A stretch of DNA of 38,954 nucleotides from NCBI GenBank assembly GCA_028286915.1, contig JAQBQQ010000024.1, forward strand, positions 1 through 38,954, given 5' to 3'. Below the pieces are notes generated by a model, which saw nothing but the letters and a program-made list of their open reading frames with translations, did no database searches and was not told where the DNA came from. The position numbers and the translations under genes were made by a program. The DNA comes from Candidatus Peribacteria bacterium. GTDB lineage: Bacteria > Patescibacteriota > Gracilibacteria > Peribacterales > Peribacteraceae. The stretch's first letter is position 1. Each line of letters begins with the position of its first letter. Shown piece after piece: positions 32,569 through 38,954 of the stretch.

Positions 32569-33729
32569 CTACTTTCCAACTGTCAACAAACGGTCTGTCA
32601 TTGTTCCATCCGCACCCATAACGCGATACCGGACAGTGAAGTTATCAACCCACAGCAAATCACTAAAGCTGATGCTGGCAGACAGGGATTCGCCTGTACC
32701 CAGCTGTACAATTTTCCCCGCCGTATCACCGGTAAGGTTGCCCATCCACAAACTGGATGGAGCATTGTGCCCTGTACGGAACCAGATGATGCGGCGCTCA
32801 TCCGGAGACACGACTGGTGCTGCCATACGATCCGCCAGGAGACCGTTCATAGTCATGTACGTAAAACGGTGATTAACCGGATCATGCTGGTACAATGCGT
32901 AGTCATCCGGATCTTTTGCAGTCACGGCAATAATGGCGGTATTGAATCCGGCCGGTAACGCGAATGTCCGGAGCAGCAAAGAGCCCGAACGTGCTTTCAG
33001 CAATGTACCGGATAATTGTGTGGCGGAAATCGAACTACCGGCCACTGAAGAACTTGCTGCCGGTGCATAATAGCCTGACAAAGAATTCTGCTGTGCATCC
33101 TCTTCCGTGTTCTTCTGGATTTCATCATAGGTTTTTGTTGGAAGTGAGCGTATATCCGCGCGTAACCGGTAGAGCATTTCTGCCATTTCGGCGCGCGTGA
33201 CGGCACGGCTAAAGCTGCGGATGCCCGGCGGAATAACGCCGCGCTCGGCAAGCGCGTCCACATAGGCTTTATACCAGGTATCCGGACTGTCCTGGAGCGA
33301 AGAATCCACAAAAGCGCGGGCTAGTATTTTAGCGGCTTCGGAAAACGTAATGTCGTTGGCCGGCCGGAAAAGCCCGTCCGGGTACCCGTCCACCATACCG
33401 GCGCCCGACGCTTTGCAGACAAACGCGGCAAACCACTGGTTCGCCGGAACATCCGGAAACACACCGGCATTGTCCGTACACACGGCCGCCGTGGAAATGG
33501 AGCCTACAACCATTTTGGTGAATTCCGCCCGGTTTACGTTGGCGTCCGGCCGGAAAAGGCCATCGGGGTAGCCGTCTATAATTCCCTCCGACTGCAAGTA
33601 GCTCACTGCGGCAGATGCCGGGTGCGACGCGGAGACATCCGGAAAGACGGCGGCGGAAGAATGGCTTACCGAAAGAAAAAGAATGGCGATTCCGACAACA
33701 CACCCGGGCAGCATTTTCATCGTTTTCAT
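32569..33729 (-). CDS. SLH-domain surface protein with beta-propeller-like C-terminus
   Basis: 386 aa. Signal peptide MKTMKMLPGCVVGIAILFLS to SAA, three SLH units (GYPDGLFRPDANVNRAEFTKM, GYPDGLFRPANDITFSEAAKI, TRAEMAEMLYRLRADI), linker TKTYDEI. The last about 160 residues are beta-rich with VVSPDERRIIWFRTG, reminiscent of one or two TolB/WD-like blades, unlike the PsbP-like ends of the other two. First gene of the trio, divergent from lysS across 112 bases. Confidence 0.86.
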   Translation of the reverse strand: MKTMKMLPGCVVGIAILFLSVSHSSAAVFPDVSASHPASAAVSYLQSEGIIDGYPDGLFRPDANVNRAEFTKMVVGSISTAAVCTDNAGVFPDVPANQWFAAFVCKASGAGMVDGYPDGLFRPANDITFSEAAKILARAFVDSSLQDSPDTWYKAYVDALAERGVIPPGIRSFSRAVTRAEMAEMLYRLRADIRSLPTKTYDEIQKNTEEDAQQNSLSGYYAPAASSSVAGSSISATQLSGTLLKARSGSLLLRTFALPAGFNTAIIAVTAKDPDDYALYQHDPVNHRFTYMTMNGLLADRMAAPVVSPDERRIIWFRTGHNAPSSLWMGNLTGDTAGKIVQLGTGESLSASISFSDLLWVDNFTVRYRVMGADGTMTDRLLTVGK

Positions 33730-33841
33730 GTGGCCGGGATGCTAGCACAGGGCCGGCACAAAGAAAGTATGGAAACCATGACATACCATGCCTTCTGTTC
33801 TTGCAATTCCCTCAAGGAGAAATCTGCGTTATGCTTTTTCC

Positions 33842-36034
33842 ATGCACTTCGACCCCTTCCGCCTTGAAAAAGCCCAAAAAATCCGTGATGCCGGCAAGCA
33901 GCCGTACGCGTCTTCCTTTGAACGAACGCATACGCTGCTGGAAACAAAGACACTGACTGACGGCATGCACGCCCATACGGCCGGCAGAGTGATGCTCATG
34001 CGGGACATGGGGAAACTAACCTTCGCCACCCTGCAAGACCACACCGAGCGGCTGCAAATTCTGTTCCGCGAAGATGTTCTGGGCAAAGAAGGGTATGCGG
34101 AAATACTGGAACTCATTGATCGCGGCGATTTTATCGGCGTGAACGGCGAGCGATTCAAGACGAATAAAGGCGAGCCGACACTCATGGTAAAAGAATGGGT
34201 GATGCTGTCCAAGGCACTAAGCCAGCCGCCGGAAAAGTGGCACGGCATTGCCGACCAGGAGACAGCCTGGCGCCAACGCTATCTGGATATGATGAGCAAC
34301 CAGGACACACTCAAACGCTTTCAATTCCGAAGCCTTTTTGTTCGTCTCATGCGCGAGTTTTACTGGAAGCATGATTTTACGGAGGTGGAAACGCCGGTTT
34401 TGGTGAATGCCGCCTCGGGCGCGCTGGCCGCACCATTTAAAACGCATCACGAAGCGTATGACCTGGATGTCTTTCTGCGCATTGCGCCGGAAACATTTCT
34501 GAAGGAGTGCCTTGTCGGTGGCTTTGACCGCGTATTTGAAGTAGCCAGAGTATTCCGCAACGAAGGCGTGGACCCAAGCCACTTACAGGACTTCACCATG
34601 GTGGAGCACTATGCGGCTTACTGGGACTACAAGAAGAATATGGATTTTACCGAGCAGATGCTTTCAACGTTGCTGGAAAAAATGACCGGAACAACCAAAA
34701 TTTCTATCCCGGACCGCGACGGCAAACTGGTGGAAGTGGACTTTGCGCCACCATGGCCGCGGCTCTCTATCCGGGAAGCCATCCTGGAAAAATGCGGCAT
34801 TGATTTTATGAAAGAAAATTCACAGGCAGCCCTGTTAAAAGCCATAAAGTCCAAAGGTATCAAGCTGGAAGTAGACGTGGAAAAACTCGGTTTCGGTAAC
34901 CTGATTGATCAGCTCTACAAGAAAGTGGCGCGGCCGGACATTGTCCAGCCGACGTTCATTATGGAGCACCCGATTGAACTCTCCCCGCTTGCCCGGCGCA
35001 ACGACCATCACCCCGGTATTACCGACCGCTTCCAGCTGGTAGTCGGCGGCTGGGAAATTGTAAATGCCTATAGCGAGCTGGTGGACCCGGTGGATCAGCA
35101 GGAACGGTTTGATGCCCAGGCCTCCGCCCATGCCGGCGGCGACAGCGACGCTCATGAGAAAGATGATGACTACGTCAAAGCGCTCAGCTACGGTTGCCCG
35201 CCGTGTTCCGGTTGGGGCATGGGAGTGGACAGAATTGTGGCGCTGATAACACAGCAAACGAATTTACGAGACGTGGTGCTGTTTCCACTTATGAAGCCGG
35301 ATGAAGGAAGGGAAACAAGGGGTACAAGCGAAGCAGGGGGAACAGAGATAACTGAGCCAATTCTACCAATCAACCAATCAACTAATCCACCAAACAACCA
35401 ACCGAAAACGATACACGAACCAACGAGCCAACTATCGAACAAACCCGCGCTTCTCCAGCACGCCGAGTACGGCCACCTGCTCCCGCAAGCGCACATGCTT
35501 CTGGAAGAACATGCCGTCCAAACCAAGCCGCATCTAATTGCAACCGGTGCGGCCATGGAAGCGCTCGCCAAAAAATTCGGCGGTGACGTACAGACGTGGA
35601 AAGTTGCCGGCACGCTGCATGACCTGGACTGGGACAAGCTGGCGAAGGATTATGAAGAGCATTGTGGTACTACGCTGGAACAGATGCTCGCGACAATTTC
35701 GGCTCCCAGTGAGCTTTTGGGCGATATTCGTGCACATTACGCGACCAAGTACGGTGCCGAGTATCCGCTGGATAGTATGCTCCGCAAGTCTCTCTACTGT
35801 GTGGATGAACTCACCGGTTTTATTATTGCCGTCACCATGGTCCGGCCAAGCAGAAAAATTGCCGATGTGGAAGTGATCAGCGTGAAGAAGAAGCTGAAAG
35901 ATAAAAGCTTCGCCGCACAAGTGGATCGCGAGCAGATTAAAAAGTGCGAAGAGCTGCTGGGCATTCCCCTGGATGAAATGATTGGCATGGTGTTGGATGC
36001 AATGAAAAGCGTGGCGGGGGAACTGGGGCTGTAA
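33842..36034 (+). CDS. lysS: lysyl-tRNA synthetase (class II) fused to a C-terminal HD hydrolase domain
   Basis: 730 aa against about 500 for LysRS. Residues 1-486 are a class II LysRS: OB-fold (TAGRVMLMRDMGKLTFATLQD), motif 1 region, motif 2 (FLRIAPETFLKECLVGGFDRVFEVARVFRNEG, then FTMVE), motif 3 (GWGMGVDRIVALI) ending FPLMKP. Residues 487-536 are an Asn/Pro/Thr/Gln-rich linker. Residues 537-730 form an HD-superfamily domain: H564, LHDLDW with H593-D594, AHYATKYG with H632, CVDELTG with D655, then VRPSRKIADVEVISVKKKLKDKSFA, like the stand-alone COG2316 predicted hydrolases. The start at 33842 (MHFDPFRLEKAQKIRDAG) is preferred. Single frame, no internal stop. The HD substrate is unknown. Confidence 0.92.
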   Translation: MHFDPFRLEKAQKIRDAGKQPYASSFERTHTLLETKTLTDGMHAHTAGRVMLMRDMGKLTFATLQDHTERLQILFREDVLGKEGYAEILELIDRGDFIGVNGERFKTNKGEPTLMVKEWVMLSKALSQPPEKWHGIADQETAWRQRYLDMMSNQDTLKRFQFRSLFVRLMREFYWKHDFTEVETPVLVNAASGALAAPFKTHHEAYDLDVFLRIAPETFLKECLVGGFDRVFEVARVFRNEGVDPSHLQDFTMVEHYAAYWDYKKNMDFTEQMLSTLLEKMTGTTKISIPDRDGKLVEVDFAPPWPRLSIREAILEKCGIDFMKENSQAALLKAIKSKGIKLEVDVEKLGFGNLIDQLYKKVARPDIVQPTFIMEHPIELSPLARRNDHHPGITDRFQLVVGGWEIVNAYSELVDPVDQQERFDAQASAHAGGDSDAHEKDDDYVKALSYGCPPCSGWGMGVDRIVALITQQTNLRDVVLFPLMKPDEGRETRGTSEAGGTEITEPILPINQSTNPPNNQPKTIHEPTSQLSNKPALLQHAEYGHLLPQAHMLLEEHAVQTKPHLIATGAAMEALAKKFGGDVQTWKVAGTLHDLDWDKLAKDYEEHCGTTLEQMLATISAPSELLGDIRAHYATKYGAEYPLDSMLRKSLYCVDELTGFIIAVTMVRPSRKIADVEVISVKKKLKDKSFAAQVDREQIKKCEELLGIPLDEMIGMVLDAMKSVAGELGL
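35357..35449. repeat. AACCAAC/AACGAAC-type repeat DNA inside lysS
   Basis: The linker DNA is purine-poor C/A-rich repeat (CAACCAATCAACTAATCC, ACGAACCAACGAGCCAAC). It resembles the intergenic family at 13930 and 19057, sharing the exact word ACGAACCAAC (35415-35424 and 19120-19129). It codes for low-complexity protein in frame. Confidence 0.5.
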
Positions 36035-36072
36035 ATTACAAAATACGGCACGAAACATATGCTCACGCGTCA

Positions 36073-36103
36073 CGTTAGCCGGAGGCTCAAGCCCCGGTTA
36101 ACG
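36073..36103. other. hairpin after lysS
   Basis: CGTTAGCCGG and CCGGTTAACG pair with one mismatch around an 11-base loop, just upstream of the perfect palindrome at 36113. No function can be assigned. Confidence 0.4.
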
Positions 36104-36112
36104 ACGAAAGCG

Positions 36113-36142
36113 GGCAGTCCGGGAATGCATTCCCGGACTGCC
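36113..36142. terminator. perfect 30-base palindrome between convergent genes
   Basis: GGCAGTCCGGGAATG and its exact reverse complement with no spacer, placed between the ends of lysS (+) and the beta-CASP gene (-). It is probably a bidirectional terminator, though no T-run follows directly; an A/T-rich stretch begins two bases later on the plus strand. Confidence 0.5.
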
Positions 36143-36169
36143 ATTTATCAAAAGAATTTTATACATTTT

Positions 36170-37570
36170 TTACACCTCCACCGCCTGCTCCTTTGCCGGC
36201 ATAACCACTTCCAGCCCGGAATTCACATTTTTGAGGCGGGCGGCAAACGGCTCCATTTGCTCCACTTCGCCGTGAACCAGGATTACCTTTTTTAGGCCTT
36301 CAACAGCCAGTACATAGGAATCCAGATCCGCCATATCGCCGTGGCCGGAGTAGGCATCCACCTGGACTATCTCCGCTTTCTTCTCGCGCAGCTCGTCAAA
36401 TATTTTCACCTCATGCACGGTAGGATCCACAATTTTACGACCGAGCGTATTCTCCGCCATATAACCGACGGCCAGAATGGTGTTTTTCGGGTTCTCCAGT
36501 TCGTTCATTAAGTGATGCCGGATACGTCCGGCTTCACACATACCGGATGCGGCCATAATAATCATGGATCCTGCCGCATGATTCAACGCCTTACTTTCAT
36601 CCACGCTTTCCGTGTAACGAACCAGGCTGAACTGAAACGGATTGTGCTGACGGCTGAGGAATTTCTCAAAGATTTCGGTATCATAACATTCCGGGTGCTT
36701 CATAAAGACATCCGTTACGCTGGATGCCAGCGGCGAATCGATAATAATCGGGATAGCCGGAATCTCCTTGGCGTCCCACAGCTTATGCAAGTCGTACACA
36801 ATCTCCTGCGTGCGCTCCAGCGAGAAGGCGGGGATGATCACTTTTCCACCGCGCTGGGCCGTGCGGATAATGACATCTTTTAACTGAGTCATCGCCGTAT
36901 TGATATCTTCATGCTTGCGGTTTCCATACGTGGATTCACAAATGAGCATTTCTACCGGCGGCATGGCGGACGGATCGCGGATAATAGGCAATGTGCTGCG
37001 GCCCAGATCTCCGCTAAAACCGATGCGGCGCGTGACGCCATTCTCTGTAATTTCCAGCACCACCATGGCGGCACCTACAATATGACCCGAATCCAGAAAC
37101 TGCGCCCGGATACCGGGAACCACATCAAACCAATCCAGATAATTCTTTCCCTCAAAAATCTTCACGCAATCAATGGCATCCTGCTGGGTATAGAGCGGAC
37201 CGTCGCATGGCATCATGGACTTGGCCAGGTGCTTGCAGAAAAATTCCTCGTCTTTCTCCTGAATAAAGCCGCCGTCTTTCATCATTACTTCAGCCAGATC
37301 TTTCGTGGCGTACGTGCACATTACTTTACCGCGGAAACCCTTTTTATACAGCAAAGGAATACGACCGACGTGATCCATATGCGCGTGGGTAAGGACCACG
37401 GCATCAATATCTTTGGACGGATCAAAATTAAACGTCTGATTTTTAACCGCCGCCTCTTCGCGGTGGCCCTGGAATAAACCGCAATCCAGCAAAATACGTT
37501 TTCCGTTGGCCTGAATTTCATGGCATGTACCGGTTACTTCGCGTGCGGCGCCGTGGGGAATGATTTTCAT
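36170..37570 (-). CDS. metallo-beta-lactamase / beta-CASP ribonuclease
   Basis: 466 aa enzyme of the RNA-processing MBL family (CPSF73/Ysh1-like and bacterial relatives). Zinc motifs: LTHAHMDHVGRIP (motif 2), DSGHIVGAAMVVLE (motif 3), SGDLGRS (motif 4). Beta-CASP motifs: CESTYGNRKH (A), PAFSLERTQEIV (B) and VDAYSGHGDM with the C-terminal His. It ends after a LVHGEVEQM segment typical of these exonucleases/endonucleases. Smaller than RNase J, without its C-terminal domain. Likely mRNA or rRNA processing. Confidence 0.9.
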   Translation of the reverse strand: MKIIPHGAAREVTGTCHEIQANGKRILLDCGLFQGHREEAAVKNQTFNFDPSKDIDAVVLTHAHMDHVGRIPLLYKKGFRGKVMCTYATKDLAEVMMKDGGFIQEKDEEFFCKHLAKSMMPCDGPLYTQQDAIDCVKIFEGKNYLDWFDVVPGIRAQFLDSGHIVGAAMVVLEITENGVTRRIGFSGDLGRSTLPIIRDPSAMPPVEMLICESTYGNRKHEDINTAMTQLKDVIIRTAQRGGKVIIPAFSLERTQEIVYDLHKLWDAKEIPAIPIIIDSPLASSVTDVFMKHPECYDTEIFEKFLSRQHNPFQFSLVRYTESVDESKALNHAAGSMIIMAASGMCEAGRIRHHLMNELENPKNTILAVGYMAENTLGRKIVDPTVHEVKIFDELREKKAEIVQVDAYSGHGDMADLDSYVLAVEGLKKVILVHGEVEQMEPFAARLKNVNSGLEVVMPAKEQAVEV

Positions 37571-37586
37571 AAAGTAAAAAGAAGTA

Positions 37587-37605
37587 GATGTACTATATGT
37601 ACATC
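37587..37605. promoter_or_regulatory. palindrome upstream of the beta-CASP gene
   Basis: GATGTAC-TATAT-GTACATC, perfect 7-base arms, 17 bases before the ATG. It is suited to bind a dimeric repressor or form a small 5' hairpin; which one is unknown. Confidence 0.35.
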
Positions 37606-37697
37606 AGAATACTTGGCCGTAGCGTTCTGCCTATGCGCATTCGCAAAAGCCATTTGCCAATACTATTTTATATTTCCCTGCATACGTTACGTATCTA

Positions 37698-38513
37698 TTA
37701 CGCAGCTGGCTGATCTTTTTCCGGGTCCAGATCGACCGATTTCAAGAGCGCCTTCCGCTCGCCATCGCTGAGCTCACGTATAAAGCCGGCTTTCAAGCGG
37801 TTGTCTTCCAGCGTCATAATACGGACACGCTTAAGTTCTTTCACCGTATAGCCCACGTTCTGGCACATGCGACGGATCTGACGGTTACGGCCTTCGGTAA
37901 GAATCATGCGGATAATAGCGGGACCTACTTTCCATGCCTTGAGCGGCTTGGTCATGGACCCATCGAGTATAAAACCTTCTTCCAGCTTCTTGAGCGCAAG
38001 CGGCTCAATGGGCTTGCCGAGCACGACTTCATATTCTTTCTCGTGCGTGAATGTAGGGTGCGTAAGACGGTAGGCCAGCACGCCGTCATTCGTAAAAAGA
38101 AGCAGGCCACCCGAGTCTTTATCCAGTCTGCCCACCGGGTAGATTTTCCCTACCAGCTGGGCTGAAAGTAAATCGCGCACCGTACGCACTTCATTGGGCG
38201 GCGCATTCTTGGGCGGCTGCAAGTGCTTGGGAATCGGCTTACCGGCGGCGGCTTTTTTCTGCACAATAGTCTTGGTATCCACATTGGATGTCTCCACACC
38301 CACCGGCTTATTCATAACATAGTACATCATCTCCTTGCGCTCCTGCAGCACCTTGCCATCGACTTCAATTTTATCCACATCGGCATCGGCTTTCTGGCCA
38401 AGCGTGGCCACCTTGCCATTTACTTTTACCAGTCCCTGCTCAATATATTCCTCCGCCTTCCGGCGTGAAGCGACCCCGCGGCCGGAGAGTATTTTCTGTA
38501 TACGTTCTTGCAT
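37698..38513 (-). CDS. rluB: rRNA pseudouridine synthase, RsuA/RluB family
   Basis: 271 aa. An N-terminal S4 domain (ERIQKILSGRGVASRRKAEEYIEQGLVKVNGKVA) is followed by the catalytic domain with GRLDKDSGGLLLFTNDG, whose Asp is the nucleophile, and LTEGRNRQIRRMCQNVGY. A roughly 30-residue basic insertion (KTIVQKKAAAGKPIPKHLQ) lies after the strand YYVMNKPVGVETS. Whether it is RluB, RluE or RsuA in target cannot be fixed. The start at 38511-38513 is the natural beginning of the S4 domain; the 121 open codons upstream are rejected. Confidence 0.88.
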   Translation of the reverse strand: MQERIQKILSGRGVASRRKAEEYIEQGLVKVNGKVATLGQKADADVDKIEVDGKVLQERKEMMYYVMNKPVGVETSNVDTKTIVQKKAAAGKPIPKHLQPPKNAPPNEVRTVRDLLSAQLVGKIYPVGRLDKDSGGLLLFTNDGVLAYRLTHPTFTHEKEYEVVLGKPIEPLALKKLEEGFILDGSMTKPLKAWKVGPAIIRMILTEGRNRQIRRMCQNVGYTVKELKRVRIMTLEDNRLKAGFIRELSDGERKALLKSVDLDPEKDQPAA

Positions 38514-38866
38514 GGATGAGGGTGAGAAAGTCACGGCAAGACTGACGCATCGTTCTTCATTTGTTCTTGCTGGCGCCATTGTACAGTATTTGCCATACAT
38601 GAGTATATGGTCTGGATTATTTAATAGATAACGACCAAATAAGCTCACAGGTACAGTATTTTCCATCCATAACCCATCTTTTGACCCGTATTTCCGCAAT
38701 AATAAGGCGAATTCCCCGCACATGTCCCCGGAAATAACCCTCACCGGCAATGTACTCCTGGCCGGGTTCTTTTTAGCCAGGCGCTCGCGAAAGAACAAAT
38801 GGATAGCGATCAAGGAGGGGTAGATTGCATCAATATATCGCACAAAAAATATAGCTTTGACTTGCG
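38514..38866. other. intergenic region between rluB and the RHH gene
   Basis: About 350 bases with no recognised gene. A minus-strand frame continuous with rluB is open here, but its translation matches no family known to me and lacks a start context. It probably contains the divergent promoters of rluB and the RHH gene. Confidence 0.4.
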
Positions 38867-38899
38867 AAAGTGTCACACTTTTGATACACTTGCTATATT
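38867..38899 (+). promoter_or_regulatory. operator palindrome and extended -10 promoter of the RHH gene
   Basis: AAAGTGT-C-ACACTTT at 38867-38881 is a perfect palindrome, and ACACTT recurs at 38886-38891. TGC-TATATT (hexamer at 38894-38899) is an extended -10 placed directly after these half-sites, 13 bases before the ATG. The arrangement suits autorepression by a ribbon-helix-helix dimer. Confidence 0.45.
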
Positions 38900-38912
38900 C
38901 CTCTAAATTTCT

Positions 38913-38954
38913 ATGCCAACGACTAAGAAGCGCATTAACGTTACACTCGAGAAA
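38913..38954 (+). CDS. ribbon-helix-helix protein, first 14 codons (cut by right edge)
   Basis: The translation MPTTKKRINVTLEK shows the alternating basic/hydrophobic beta strand typical of CopG/Arc-type DNA-binding proteins and antitoxins. The upstream palindromic operator supports an autoregulated repressor. Whether a toxin gene follows is outside the window. Too short to be certain. Confidence 0.5.
   Translation, partial: MPTTKKRINVTLEK

Noticed and set aside
13930-35449. CRISPR array from the regular C/A-rich repeats
   Set aside because: Repeats are degenerate, unevenly spaced, without unique spacers or cas genes.
36073-36103. Possible integron attC-like site
   Set aside because: The GTTA...TAAC words are in the wrong order and do not fit the GTTRRRY/RYYYAAC consensus.
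38514-38876. 121 open codons upstream of rluB
   Set aside because: The S4 domain begins at 38513 and the upstream translation is not recognisable; kept as intergenic.
1-38954. UGA recoded as glycine, as in Gracilibacteria
   Set aside because: Endonuclease V, rpsQ and rpmC end at TGA at the expected place, and no TGA occurs inside genes.

Overview
This 39 kb window looks like a chromosome segment of a Candidate Phyla Radiation (Patescibacteria) bacterium, most likely near the Peregrinibacteria/Peribacteria. That placement is inference. It rests on the absence of rpmD (L30) from an otherwise complete spc-type ribosomal block, the small adk, three SLH-domain envelope proteins, many short intergenic repeats, and the style of the proteins. 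TGA is used as a normal stop (endonuclease V, rpsQ and rpmC all end in TGA), so the UGA-glycine code of Gracilibacteria/Absconditabacteria does not apply. I saw no rRNA, tRNA, CRISPR array or intact insertion sequence.

Layout. Positions 1-9.5 kb hold accessory and envelope genes: the 5' end of a Kup potassium transporter with a long structured leader, a beta-carbonic-anhydrase-like protein, an MgtA magnesium P-type ATPase, a GT2 glycosyltransferase with a truncated GT2 stub upstream, UppP, endonuclease V and a TMTC-like membrane protein with TPRs. Positions 9.7-10.7 kb hold two hypothetical genes and a possible truncated membrane protein. Positions 10.7-29.7 kb are one long minus-strand ribosomal superoperon. 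In transcription order it reads rplC-rplD-rplW-rplB-rpsS-rplV-rpsC-rplP-rpmC-rpsQ-rplN-rplX-rplE-rpsN-rpsH-rplF-rplR-rpsE-[DJ-1/PfpI]-rplO-secY-[two small ORFs]-adk-map-infA-rpmJ-rpsM-rpsK-rpsD-rpoA-rplQ-rplM-rpsI. Positions 29.9-33.7 kb hold three tandem SLH-domain surface proteins. Positions 33.8-38.5 kb hold a lysyl-tRNA synthetase fused to an HD hydrolase, a beta-CASP RNase and an RluB-type pseudouridine synthase. The right edge cuts a ribbon-helix-helix gene.

The observations I rate highest are: (1) the LysRS-HD (COG2316-like) fusion, whose roughly 50-residue linker is coded by DNA resembling an intergenic repeat family; (2) the near-complete lack of Shine-Dalgarno motifs in front of genes, with pyrimidine-rich or TTAAT(C/T)-ATG leaders instead; (3) long low-complexity tails on many ribosomal proteins; (4) at least four families of short intergenic repeats, two of which tend to sit directly at or after stop codons; (5) a promoter plus about 270 nt structured leader before kup, with partial resemblance to a c-di-AMP (ydaO) riboswitch; (6) a DJ-1/PfpI gene where rpmD would be; (7) two N-terminal gene stubs, one GT2-like and one Fmt/Adk-like, just upstream of intact genes.

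The core block makes ribosomes, the SecY translocon, ATP/ADP balance (Adk), N-terminal Met removal (Map) and RNA polymerase alpha. The flanks supply ion uptake (K+, Mg2+), undecaprenyl phosphate recycling, glycosylation and an S-layer-type envelope. All calls come from reading the sequence and the conceptual translations; no database search was run.
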